The translations under genes and the position numbers were made by a program. A stretch of 12,539 nucleotides of DNA. Source: Rickettsia typhi (lineage in GTDB: Bacteria > Pseudomonadota > Alphaproteobacteria > Rickettsiales > UBA1997). Location of the stretch: assembly GCA_945861125.1 (NCBI GenBank), contig CAMASZ010000018.1:1-12539 (forward strand), in the 5' to 3' direction. The notes under the pieces are model-generated. The model was given only the letters and a program-made list of their open reading frames with translations, had not been told where the DNA came from and ran no database searches. Below, in pieces: positions 1-8,063 of the stretch; the first letter of the stretch is position 1; every line of letters starts with the position of its first letter.

Positions 1-370
1 AGATGTCCATCCCGCATAAGATCCGTATCCCGATAAAACTTTTACCCTATTAGCAAATGTACCATCACTTTTTGCATAGCCAACATAAACTCCATCATCA
101 GCAAAGCCAACAATATCGGCTTTACCATCTCCATTGATATCACCAAGTAGACGAGGGTTTTCATATTGCCAATTCCATGCAGTACTTACCGTAAACTCAC
201 TAGAAGCTTTATATTGATTTTCAAAAGCACCATTGCCTTTTGATGTTGCAACATAAACACCATCATAAGCAAAGCCAATAATATCAACTTTACCATCGCC
301 ATTAACATCGGATAATTGTCTTGGATATCTATCATTATACCATCCTTTATCAGCTGTAAAAGCGGTTTGT
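1..370 (-). repeat. FG-GAP/VCBS repeats at the visible C-terminal end (residues about 2515-2637)
   Basis: Two repeats with a 56-residue period are visible. Each has an EF-hand-like calcium loop (DVNGDGKVD at 2535-2543, DINGDGKAD at 2591-2599) followed by IIGFAYDGVYVATSKGNGAF or IVGFADDGVYVGYAKSDGTF. Loop plus 'I(I/V)GF..DGVYV' is the FG-GAP/VCBS repeat pattern, which builds beta-propeller blades in integrin-like and secreted bacterial proteins. More repeats probably continue past the edge, because two do not make a propeller. Confidence 0.85.
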
Positions 371-3300
371 AAGAAATTTAATTTATTGCCATATTTAAAA
401 TCTATATTGCCAAAGATCGTATCATTACCATCGCCACCAGATATTTGATCATTTCCGGACATGCCATAAATGATATCATCATCATTTCCACCATATATTT
501 TATCATCATTAGTACCACCATAGATAAGATCTGAGCCATCATTACCATAAATTAAATCTTCACCAGAGCCACCATAGAGGGTGTCGGCATCAACTCCGCC
601 TTCTATTTGGTCATTTCCCATGCCACCATCAACCCGGTTAAGTCCTGAAGATAGTTTTACTAGATCGTTACCTTCTTGAGTTTCAATGCGATTATTGCCA
701 GAAAAATCAATTACTGTGTCATTACCAGCTCCGCTATATATGGTATCATTACCTTCGCCGCCATCTATATAGTCATTGCCACTGCCAAGATAAGCAGTAT
801 CATCACCCTTGCCTAAGTAAACCAAATTATTACCATTACCATCATTTACAGTGTCGTTACCTTCGCCAGCATTAATAAAATCATTGCCAGAGCCATTGGT
901 TGAACCACCATTAATATTATCATTGCCTTCGCCAGCTATTATGTAATCATTGCCTTGACCACCATCAATATAATCATTACCACTTCCAGCTTTAATGTAG
1001 TCATTTCTATTATTAAACCATCCTACATAATAATTGTTATCACCATAAAAAGTATTATTACCTTCTAAATCAATTAACTTATCATTACCATCGCTTCCAG
1101 TTATTATATCATCTCCTTGACCGCCATATATTTCATCATCACCCCAGCCGCCATCAAGGTCATCATTGCCAGCTCCACCTTCGGCATAATCTTCACCATC
1201 GCTTAGCCAAATAACATCATTAAATCGACTGCCATAAACCTTGTCATTACCACCATAGGCTTTAATGTGTTGACTCCAATCTGCTCCGTACATTAGATTA
1301 TTGCCATCGTCACCATTAAATTCATAGTCTCTTATTGTTTTTTTATTTTTTCCATCTGGTATTTGATATTCTACTAAATAAATTGTCCTGTAGGAACTTG
1401 GTAAAGAGAATGATGTTTTTATTCCAGAATTATCTAAAATATTTTTTTCAAATACGTCAATATCAATATTGCTTCCGCTAACAATTTTTGCTGAAAGATC
1501 TTTTTTTTCAGTAAAATTATTGTTTATATTGTTATATATAAAGTTAGTATCGGTATATCTTTGTACAGATTTCATTCCTTCAAAAACTGCAAATTGAAAA
1601 TTTTTAGCAAATAATTGAGTGGTTTTAATATTTTCTAAAAGAATTTTTTGATTATCTTCAAGATTAATTATAGTATCATATGTGGTAATTTCTTGATGCG
1701 TTACAGTTTGAATTGTTTTTGTTCCTGAAGAAGTATATGGAATTGCAATTAATTGGGTTTGACTTTTTTGTGCTAAATTAGCTTTTAATTGAAGAAAGTC
1801 TGCGTAGTTATTAAATTCTCTAAGATCAATTTTTTCATTGATACCAAAATCTTTAATGGTATCAATATCGGTTGCATTTTTAGTAATTTTAAAATTATCT
1901 TTTCCAAGTCCGCCACTAATAATATCAGAACCTTTGCCATCATTGATAAAATCATCATAGTTAGTGCCGGTAAGAAGATCATTCTTATCAGTAGCTGAGG
2001 CTCTTGCGACAGCGTTATCAAAAATAAAATTCTCACTTTTTATTAAATTTTCTAAACTATTATTTTTAACAATAAATTTACTATTGCTGTCAAAAGCAAT
2101 TTCAACATTATTTTCCACTTTTTGAATTGAGGAGGAAAAATATTGTAAGTTTTTAAATGAATTAAAATAACCATATGTGCTTAGATCAATCTTATCTTCG
2201 CCAATAACAAAATCTTCAATAATATCAACATCACTTGGTTGAGAGGCCATAAAACTATCTTTACCAGCTCCACCAGTTAAAATATCTTCACCGCCATTAC
2301 CAATTAAGATATCATTTCCTTCACCACCAATAATAATATCATTATCTTCAGAGCCTTTAATTTTATCATCACCAGCACCACCATAAATTAAATCATCATC
2401 TTCACCACCATCGATTAAATCATTACCATCATTGCCAAAAATTAAATCTCTGCCAAGCTCACCCAAAATTACATCATCATCAAATGTGCCGTTTAAAACA
2501 TCATCACCAGATGTTCCAATGGTAAATGAGCAGATATTAATTAAATTTTCGCCAAATTTTAAAAATTCAATTCTTGAATTTTTATTTGATAAAAATTGAT
2601 TTTTAATGGTTATTGAGCCAGGGCTGTTTGTTAGATTAATAATTAGATTATCATTAACTTTGGTTAATTTTAGATTTGGTAATTGACCATAATCAAACTC
2701 AATTATGTCAACATCATTATCTTCGCCATTATTTTCAATAACTATATTACCTTTTAAATTATTGACTGTATAAACATCATTGCCAGAAGTGTCGTTTATT
2801 AAAATGTTGGTTGAATCTACAAATATTTGATCATCACCTTCGCCAGAATATACTTCATCATTGCCAGCGCCGGTATATATAATGTTATTACCATTGCCAG
2901 TAAAGATTTTATCATCACCTTCGCCACCTTCAATGTAATTGTTACCATCGCCAACGTCGATAATATCACTTCCTTCATCGCCATAAATTGAATTATCCCC
3001 AGATAAAGCAAAGATTTCATCATCTCCACTTCCGCCTTCAATATAATTGTTACCATCTCCGACGATTATTGTATCATTACCAGCTAAAGTTAATATTGTG
3101 TTATTTCCAGTTTTAGTTGAAATTTTATCGTAACCATCGCCAGAAATAATCACATTATCACCATCGCCAACATCAATAAAATCTATGCCAGAACCACTAT
3201 TAATTTCATTATTGCCTTGTTTAGCGATAATTTTATTATCACCGTCACCAGCGTCAATTATATTATCACCATTGCCAAGATTAATAATATCATTGCCAGA

Positions 3301-6300
3301 ATTAGCAATAACTAGATTATTGCCATTACCAAGGAAAATTTTGTTATTTCCAGTGCCAACATAAATTTCATTATCACCTTCTTGATCATATATTTCATTG
3401 CTACCATCACCAGTTTTTATATAATCATCACCAAGATTTGACCAAATCTTATTATTACCATTTCCAGTATTTATAGAATCATTACCTTCATTGGTAATTA
3501 TAAAATTATTACCATTACCAACTGTAATTCTATCATTGCCACTATAGCTAAAAATTGTATCATTGCCATCGCCAGAATTAACAGTATTATTGCCATTACC
3601 AGTGTTAATATAATCATTACCATCATAGCTTATTACTGTATCATCATCATCGCCACTAAAAATCAGATTATCACCAGTGCCAGCATCAATATAATCGCTA
3701 CCGCTTCCACTATTAATAAAATCACTACCGCCATTACTGTTAATTGAATCAGAGCCGGCATTTGCAAATAATTTGTCATCATCATTACCAGTGTTTATTG
3801 TATCATTGCCATAATTGCCAAGTGCAACACTGCTATCAAGATAACCTTCATATTTATAATCATAGCGATCAATTTTACGACCAAGTCCAAATAGGGTTGA
3901 AGTGTATACTTCTTGAAACCAAGCTTGTTTATAGCTATACCAACTTTCGACACTGTGTTTTGTTAGAGATAATTCTAGATCTTGATTGATTGCATCAATG
4001 TTTTTTAGATATTCAACATTACCTCTTTGCGTGTTATCAAAAATAAAATTTTCACTTAAAAGAACAGAAATATTAATTCCTTTAAATATTAATTTTTGAT
4101 TATCTCCTAAATTTAGCGATAAATCATCACCAATTTGCTCATAGGTTAGATCGCTTAAATTGGCAATTTCAAATTCGCAAAGATTAATTTTGTCAGTGAG
4201 TGGATTAAAATCTGCAATTGTAGTTATGCTATTTGAGTTTTTGGTAATATAAAATTCATCATTGCCGTAGCCACCATATAGAGTATCATTGCCCGCAGAG
4301 GAAATAAGTAAATCATCACCATCACCAGCAAGCAGGTGATCATTGCCATTACCGCCAAATAAAATATCATTGCCATTGTCGCCACTTAAAAAATCATCAC
4401 CATTATTACCAAGAATAATATCATTTCCTTCACCACCCTTAATAATATCATTTCCTTCGCCACCAAAGATTAAATCATTTCCGGCATCGCCAGAGATTGT
4501 GTCATTGCCATCATTGCCATAAATTACATCATCTCCATCTTCACCGCACACAGTATCTTCACCATTGCCGGCAATTATAATATCATTACCTCGTCCAGCA
4601 AAGATTTTATCATTGCCATTACCAGCATTAATAAAGTCATTGAATGAATAGCCACTACTATCTTCGGCTTTTATTTCATCTCCTATTATGGTATCATTAC
4701 CTTCGCCACCAATTAAAATATCGGCACCGTTACCGCCAACTAGAACATCATCACCCGATCTGCCATCAAGAAAATCATCGCCATCTCTTCCAAAAATATT
4801 ATTGACATCATTGCCACCGATTAAATTGTCATGGGTTTTATTATTGCCAATTAAATCATCTTTGTAATTATCGCGAGCAACTGCAGTTACTCCGCCCTTG
4901 TCATTTAATATTGCAATATATTGACCTCCTGAGCCATCTTCCTTATCTTGATATTTTATAAAATCTGCTGGGCGAGGAGCATCAGATAAGCCTAAAAGGT
5001 CAGAAAATGCTTTAACAATAGCTTCTATACACTTTTTACAGGCATTGTATATGTTTTCAATAAATTTAAATATATCATTAATTAAGGCGTTAAAATTAAG
5101 TTCACCTAAATGTTTCCAACCATTATTCCATAGTTCTTGTGTTGCTTTAAAGCTATCAACTACTAGATTTGTCAATGGCATTACCACCATTGATGCAACA
5201 ATTGAGCCAATTATTCCGCCAATAAATCCACCAATACCAGGTAAAATTGCGTTACCAATTGCTGTTCCAGCAACCTTACAAGCCCCAGTAACTACATAAC
5301 TTATTCCAGCTGAAACTGTTTTAACTGCAAAATCTTCTAAACTTGCAACACCTTTTGATAAAATATCAGCCATAATTCCAACAAACTCAGTTCCTGGTAT
5401 TGGTAAAGATGATCCAATAAATTTATCTACCCCAACATATTTTAAAGCAGATTCGATGCTAGTTTTTAGTACTTTATCTTTGGCAATTGCTAATACAGCA
5501 TCTTCTAAAGAAGAGCCACTGATTAACATTTGTGCTAATTTATTAAATGAATCTCGAACATTTGGATCATTACCAAGGATATTGTCTAAAGCTTCAGAAG
5601 CTGGTTTAATTATATCTTTAATATAGTTAACCATTCCCGCTGATGACTCATTAACAACGCGAAGTAAGTCATTAATTTTTAAGGCTTCGCCAATTTGATC
5701 AGAAAATATTTTTACTGCGTCGCTTACGAATGATTTGATACTATCTTTAGTTTCAGCACTGATAACAGAATTATTATCAAGATTAACGCCCATTGCTTGG
5801 AGTTGTTTAGTAACATCAACAGAATGTTCACGATATTGCAACTTCAAATCTTCGCCATGATGAAAAATATAGTTAAAGGCAATTTGTGATCCTAAATCTT
5901 TTGTTAAATCAAGATGACCATAAAGAAAATCATCAGAAAAATCAGCAATAGAAATTAAAATTTCTTTTATACTATCTTGAACACCAGAAAATGATGAGCT
6001 AAGGTCTATACCACCAAGATCAACAATCTTTTTGGTATCAAAATCTAGGCTGAAATTTAAACCACCTATTTTTTCAAATTTTAGGTTTAAAATGTCGGGA
6101 ACTGAAGTGGCAGGAATACCAAGTTTTACAGCTAATGAATCTGTAAATTTAGAAAAGTCATAATTTAAACTAAGTTCTCTAAAGTTGAAATTTTGTGACA
6201 TTCCAAAAGGAATATTGCCAAAATCATTTTTGAAATTACCAAGATCTAATTTAAAATTGCTACCAAAGTCTATTTTTTTTGATAAATCAAAAGAATTTGA

Positions 6301-7911
6301 AACTGGTTTATCAGAGCTTTTTTCAAGCTGTTTATCTTGACTTGATAATAAAGAATTTATTCCAAAGCTTTTGTTTTCAATGTCAAAATTTTCGATAATT
6401 ACTTTGTTATTATTTTCAATATTGATCGCTAAATCAAAAGTTGCGTTAGAATTTTTTAATAAGTTTGCGCTATAAGATTCGCCATTGATAGTTTTTAAAA
6501 CTAGATTCTGTGATGAAGATTTTTGTAGAGTTGAGCCGTCAAAAGAAAATGAATTTTTAATATTAGAGCCAATTTTTATTTCGCCATTATTGTCTCTTAT
6601 TCGAAAAACTCCACTCTTATCTAATTGGCTTTGTATTAAGTAAATGTCATTACCTTCGCCACCTATTAAAGTATTGTTGCCAGAACTATCAATTAAAATA
6701 TCGTTGCCAGAATTGCCATATAAAGTATCGTCGCCAGTACCAGCGCCACCTTCGCCACCTTTTAAAATATTATCTGCTGAGTTGCCAATTATTAGGTCAT
6801 TATATTTTGAACCAACAACATTTTCAATACCTACCAAACAATCAACGAAAAATTCACCGTTAATTATTTTTTCTGCTATGTTATTTGGTAAATCAACTGT
6901 TAAAAAGTTTTCAAAAACATTGCTGGTATTTTCGACATCTAGATTTTTATAATTAATTTCATCATTACCTTTTCCACCATCAATTGTTGCCTTGTTATGA
7001 TCTAGAAAAATTGTATCATTTCCGCCTAATGCTGAAATAGATTGTTCCTTATTGGTAGGCCTAAATATTTCTTTATTATTTGATCCAACAATTCTAAGAC
7101 TTGAACCAAAGTTATTGATATTCTCATTTGAAATCGTAGCTTTAAGATTATCAAAATTAAATTCAATTGAACCTCCCTTTTTAATAGCATCTTCGACTTC
7201 TGGAAGTTCAGATAATTCTTTGAAATTGTTGGCTATGAAATTAGTGGCTATGATTTTGTGATAAGAATCCGATAATTTATCGTAGCCTTTTTCAATGATG
7301 GCATCGGTGGCATCTAATATTGGCTTAGTGATGTATTGATCTATTTTATCTTTAGCAAGATACAATCCTGCAGAAGCAATTATTGTGGCTGCAATTGGCA
7401 CCCAAAGCGGAGCCGTTGCTCCAGCGGCTAAAACGCCCAAACCAGTTAAAATCGTAATAATTACTGATTCTACTGCTGCAACTGTTAAAGTATCTAATGC
7501 TATAGAGATTGCTGTTTTTCCAATGGCATGAATAGTTGCTTTTTGAAATGATTTTCCTTCTTTTATTTCTTGATTAAACTCAAAAATAAATTCTACTCCT
7601 GAAAAAATACCAACAGAAAATTTTTTTGCTAATCCTGCATTGTCTCCTATAAATTTTAAACTTATATCGCTTTTTAATGAGGAAATTGATTTTGCAATAG
7701 CAAAAACTTCTCCAGGGTTATCAAACACGCTTTTTTTTTGGCTATAAAGTTCCTTAGCTTTATTGAGAGGAGTTGGTTTGGGTAATTTTTTAATAACAGG
7801 AACAAAATCAATACCAACATTAGCATTTCGAATTGTTTGATCAAGCAGTTCTGGAGTAATAGGAGTAAGTAGATCTGTAATAGTTTTAGAATGAGTATTT
7901 GAGCTAGTCAT
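1..7911 (-). CDS. Giant RTX (hemolysin-type Ca-binding) protein with FG-GAP repeats, C-terminus outside window
   Basis: I read the frame codon by codon from the ATG at 7909-7911 to base 1 and found no stop: 2637 codons, still open at the left edge. An in-frame stop lies just upstream of the ATG, and the residues after it (MTSSNTHSKTITDLL) are polar with no signal peptide. That fits type I secretion, whose signal is carboxy-terminal and would lie beyond the edge. Order: hydrophobic hairpin 134-187; RTX block 294-427; mostly helical non-repetitive region about 430-1010 with a glycine-zipper segment 868-917; RTX arrays 1018-1220, 1364-1696, 1798-1887, 1978-2007 and 2198-2502; linker modules between them; FG-GAP/VCBS repeats from about 2515. 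More than 100 nonapeptides of the GGxGxDxuI type are present, so calcium-dependent folding outside the cell is expected. No protease, lipase or other catalytic domain is recognisable. It could be an adhesin, a pore-forming toxin or a host-directed effector; the sequence does not decide. No secretion genes are in the window. Family call very sure, function open. Confidence 0.95.
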   Translation of the reverse strand, partial: MTSSNTHSKTITDLLTPITPELLDQTIRNANVGIDFVPVIKKLPKPTPLNKAKELYSQKKSVFDNPGEVFAIAKSISSLKSDISLKFIGDNAGLAKKFSVGIFSGVEFIFEFNQEIKEGKSFQKATIHAIGKTAISIALDTLTVAAVESVIITILTGLGVLAAGATAPLWVPIAATIIASAGLYLAKDKIDQYITKPILDATDAIIEKGYDKLSDSYHKIIATNFIANNFKELSELPEVEDAIKKGGSIEFNFDNLKATISNENINNFGSSLRIVGSNNKEIFRPTNKEQSISALGGNDTIFLDHNKATIDGGKGNDEINYKNLDVENTSNVFENFLTVDLPNNIAEKIINGEFFVDCLVGIENVVGSKYNDLIIGNSADNILKGGEGGAGTGDDTLYGNSGNDILIDSSGNNTLIGGEGNDIYLIQSQLDKSGVFRIRDNNGEIKIGSNIKNSFSFDGSTLQKSSSQNLVLKTINGESYSANLLKNSNATFDLAINIENNNKVIIENFDIENKSFGINSLLSSQDKQLEKSSDKPVSNSFDLSKKIDFGSNFKLDLGNFKNDFGNIPFGMSQNFNFRELSLNYDFSKFTDSLAVKLGIPATSVPDILNLKFEKIGGLNFSLDFDTKKIVDLGGIDLSSSFSGVQDSIKEILISIADFSDDFLYGHLDLTKDLGSQIAFNYIFHHGEDLKLQYREHSVDVTKQLQAMGVNLDNNSVISAETKDSIKSFVSDAVKIFSDQIGEALKINDLLRVVNESSAGMVNYIKDIIKPASEALDNILGNDPNVRDSFNKLAQMLISGSSLEDAVLAIAKDKVLKTSIESALKYVGVDKFIGSSLPIPGTEFVGIMADILSKGVASLEDFAVKTVSAGISYVVTGACKVAGTAIGNAILPGIGGFIGGIIGSIVASMVVMPLTNLVVDSFKATQELWNNGWKHLGELNFNALINDIFKFIENIYNACKKCIEAIVKAFSDLLGLSDAPRPADFIKYQDKEDGSGGQYIAILNDKGGVTAVARDNYKDDLIGNNKTHDNLIGGNDVNNIFGRDGDDFLDGRSGDDVLVGGNGADILIGGEGNDTIIGDEIKAEDSSGYSFNDFINAGNGNDKIFAGRGNDIIIAGNGEDTVCGEDGDDVIYGNDGNDTISGDAGNDLIFGGEGNDIIKGGEGNDIILGNNGDDFLSGDNGNDILFGGNGNDHLLAGDGDDLLISSAGNDTLYGGYGNDEFYITKNSNSITTIADFNPLTDKINLCEFEIANLSDLTYEQIGDDLSLNLGDNQKLIFKGINISVLLSENFIFDNTQRGNVEYLKNIDAINQDLELSLTKHSVESWYSYKQAWFQEVYTSTLFGLGRKIDRYDYKYEGYLDSSVALGNYGNDTINTGNDDDKLFANAGSDSINSNGGSDFINSGSGSDYIDAGTGDNLIFSGDDDDTVISYDGNDYINTGNGNNTVNSGDGNDTIFSYSGNDRITVGNGNNFIITNEGNDSINTGNGNNKIWSNLGDDYIKTGDGSNEIYDQEGDNEIYVGTGNNKIFLGNGNNLVIANSGNDIINLGNGDNIIDAGDGDNKIIAKQGNNEINSGSGIDFIDVGDGDNVIISGDGYDKISTKTGNNTILTLAGNDTIIVGDGNNYIEGGSGDDEIFALSGDNSIYGDEGSDIIDVGDGNNYIEGGEGDDKIFTGNGNNIIYTGAGNDEVYSGEGDDQIFVDSTNILINDTSGNDVYTVNNLKGNIVIENNGEDNDVDIIEFDYGQLPNLKLTKVNDNLIINLTNSPGSITIKNQFLSNKNSRIEFLKFGENLINICSFTIGTSGDDVLNGTFDDDVILGELGRDLIFGNDGNDLIDGGEDDDLIYGGAGDDKIKGSEDNDIIIGGEGNDILIGNGGEDILTGGAGKDSFMASQPSDVDIIEDFVIGEDKIDLSTYGYFNSFKNLQYFSSSIQKVENNVEIAFDSNSKFIVKNNSLENLIKSENFIFDNAVARASATDKNDLLTGTNYDDFINDGKGSDIISGGLGKDNFKITKNATDIDTIKDFGINEKIDLREFNNYADFLQLKANLAQKSQTQLIAIPYTSSGTKTIQTVTHQEITTYDTIINLEDNQKILLENIKTTQLFAKNFQFAVFEGMKSVQRYTDTNFIYNNINNNFTEKKDLSAKIVSGSNIDIDVFEKNILDNSGIKTSFSLPSSYRTIYLVEYQIPDGKNKKTIRDYEFNGDDGNNLMYGADWSQHIKAYGGNDKVYGSRFNDVIWLSDGEDYAEGGAGNDDLDGGWGDDEIYGGQGDDIITGSDGNDKLIDLEGNNTFYGDNNYYVGWFNNRNDYIKAGSGNDYIDGGQGNDYIIAGEGNDNINGGSTNGSGNDFINAGEGNDTVNDGNGNNLVYLGKGDDTAYLGSGNDYIDGGEGNDTIYSGAGNDTVIDFSGNNRIETQEGNDLVKLSSGLNRVDGGMGNDQIEGGVDADTLYGGSGEDLIYGNDGSDLIYGGTNDDKIYGGNDDDIIYGMSGNDQISGGDGNDTIFGNIDFKYGNKLNFLQTAFTADKGWYNDRYPRQLSDVNGDGKVDIIGFAYDGVYVATSKGNGAFENQYKASSEFTVSTAWNWQYENPRLLGDINGDGKADIVGFADDGVYVGYAKSDGTFANRVKVLSGYGSYAGWTS
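406..1320 (-). repeat. RTX array F: about 32 units (residues 2198-2502)
   Basis: Last and second-longest array, from FNGDDGNNL to SGGDGNDTIFGN. Near-consensus units (DGGQGNDYI, NAGEGNDTV, DGGEGNDTI, YSGAGNDTV) are interrupted by two short insertions: an aromatic and Asn-rich one (YYVGWFNNRN) and NGGSTNGSGNDFI. It leads straight into the FG-GAP region. Confidence 0.92.
1588..1869 (-). other. Serralysin-type linker module, copy 3 (residues 2015-2108)
   Basis: Reads DIDTIKDFGINEKIDLREF, then a longer insert (around LKANLAQKSQTQLIAI), then IINLEDNQKILLENI and AKNFQFAVFEG. It matches copies 1 and 2 in order but is longer and more diverged. A further 90 residues with no recognisable domain (2109-2197) lead to array F. 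Confidence 0.6.
1891..1980 (-). repeat. RTX array E: short (residues 1978-2007)
   Basis: About three RTX-like units: DLLTGTNYDDFINDG, then SDIISGGLGKDNF. It sits between linker copies 2 and 3. Confidence 0.75.
2014..2232 (-). other. Serralysin-type linker module, copy 2 (residues 1894-1966)
   Basis: Reads DVDIIEDFVIGEDKIDLSTY, then a beta-rich stretch (VEIAFDSNSKFIVKN) and SENFIFDNA. The IxDFxxGxDKIDLS element is the textbook serralysin carboxy-terminal motif. Its end, ENFIFDN, is identical to that of copy 1, pointing to internal duplication. Confidence 0.75.
2251..2520 (-). repeat. RTX array D: 10 nonapeptides (residues 1798-1887)
   Basis: Ten gapless 27-bp units, from IGTSGDDVL to TGGAGKDSF, mostly canonical (FGNDGNDLI, YGGAGDDKI, IGGEGNDIL). 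The second linker module follows after a short stretch (MASQPS). Confidence 0.9.
2521..2823 (-). other. Hemolysin-related linker domain (residues about 1697-1797)
   Basis: Between arrays C and D the frame reads GNDVYTVNN, then VDIIEFDYGQLPNLKL, NDNLIINLTNSPGSITIKNQF, and IEFLKFGEN. The order 'NDLIIxL ... SITIKNxF ... IExLxF' is the signature of the hemolysin-type calcium-binding protein related domain (Pfam HCBP_related, from memory). It usually sits between RTX arrays in large secreted proteins. Confidence 0.7.
2824..3822 (-). repeat. RTX array C: 37 gapless nonapeptides (residues 1364-1696)
   Basis: Exactly 999 bp, which reads as 37 consecutive 9-residue units with no insertion or deletion, each ending in I, V or L at position 9. 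It is asparagine-rich (NTGNGNNTV, TVGNGNNFI, IVGDGNNYI). In many units the first turn glycine is replaced (FSYSGNDRI, ITNEGNDSI, WSNLGDDYI, YDQEGDNEI, IAKQGNNEI). Across the first half, such degenerate units often alternate with normal ones, giving a partial 18-residue super-period. A continuous 37-strand beta-roll is expected. Confidence 0.93.
4033..4233 (-). other. Serralysin-type linker module, copy 1 (residues about 1227-1293)
   Basis: Follows array B directly. It has ADFNPLTDKINL, then a short beta-rich stretch (LSLNLGDNQKLIFKGI) ending in ENFIFDN. The DFxxxxDKIxL motif is characteristic of the serralysin (peptidase M10) carboxy-terminal domain that caps RTX rolls. Two further copies occur at 2014-2232 and 1588-1869. 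Confidence 0.7.
4252..4860 (-). repeat. RTX array B (residues 1018-1220)
   Basis: About 20 nonapeptides, most close to consensus (FGGEGNDII, KGGEGNDII, SGDNGNDIL, FGGNGNDHL). One insertion of about ten residues (around KAEDSSGYSFND) interrupts it. This is the most canonical array in the protein and probably forms a calcium-loaded parallel beta-roll. Confidence 0.92.
5161..5310 (-). other. Glycine-zipper hydrophobic region of the RTX protein (residues 868-917)
   Basis: Residues 868-917 are apolar and rich in small residues. They include a run of glycines spaced as in GxxxG glycine zippers (GTAIG, then PGIGGFIGGIIGSI, around residues 882-902), followed by VASMVVMPL. Glycine zippers promote helix packing in membranes and occur in pore-forming and colicin-like proteins. 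A cysteine-containing amphipathic stretch (NACKKCIEAIVKAF) follows before the next RTX array. Membrane insertion is inferred. Confidence 0.6.
6631..7032 (-). repeat. RTX block A (residues 294-427)
   Basis: Short and interrupted RTX block. It begins with ALGGNDTIFLD and IDGGKGNDEI, then has about 35 non-repeat residues, then GIENVVGSKYNDLIIGN and several GxxGNDxL units. The GIENVxGSxxND run is a typical entry into hemolysin-type repeats. It precedes the long non-repetitive region. Confidence 0.85.
7351..7512 (-). other. N-terminal hydrophobic hairpin of the RTX protein (residues about 134-187)
   Basis: About 54 residues are almost free of charge: two apolar stretches (around AAVESVIITILTGLGVLAAG and VPIAATIIASAGLYL) separated by a short APLW turn and followed by lysines. 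This could be a membrane-inserting helical hairpin. Pore-forming RTX toxins carry hydrophobic helices upstream of their repeats, so the position fits such a role. That role is inference. Confidence 0.6.
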
Positions 7912-8063
7912 AGGTTTTTTATTAAATTAAAATTAACTAAAAAAACCAAAACTTTCTCAAATAAAAAAGAATGTAAATAAAATTAATTTATAAATTAAAA
8001 AACTGTTTCAAAAATGTAATGTCAAATCTCATTTTTAAAATTTTAAAAAATATCAAAATTCTA
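7912..8063. other. AT-rich upstream region of the RTX gene
   Basis: No coding potential seen on either strand. On the minus strand the bases just before the ATG (AAAAAACCT) show no convincing Shine-Dalgarno sequence. The stretch should hold the RTX promoter and leader, and is bounded on the right by palindromic element 1. Confidence 0.5.
7990..8025 (-). promoter_or_regulatory. Possible promoter of the RTX gene
   Basis: On the minus strand a perfect TTGACA box lies at 8025-8020, about 110 bp upstream of the start codon. At normal spacing the -10 position is only a T-run. The nearer TATAAA-like sequence (around 7990) is too far away. Only the -35 box is convincing. Confidence 0.25.

Noticed and set aside
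1785-3989. Short open frames inside the RTX region (for example plus strand 1789-1998 and 3744-3989, minus strand 2817-3056)
   Set aside because: They lie in other frames of the repeat-coding DNA and have repetitive, low-complexity translations. The continuous minus-strand frame with clear RTX motifs explains the region.
406-4860. Regular 27-bp periodicity resembling a CRISPR array or tandem satellite
   Set aside because: The units are coding nonapeptides that vary in DNA sequence and have no constant repeat with unique spacers. RTX translation explains the period.
5045-7261. Plus-strand frames at 5045-5299, 6644-6952 and 7052-7261
   Set aside because: Antisense shadows of the giant gene; their proline- and serine-rich translations mirror the glycine- and asparagine-rich coding strand.
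1-7911. The RTX gene as a pseudogene or several separate genes
   Set aside because: All 2637 codons were read in one frame without a stop, and motif phase is kept across every array.
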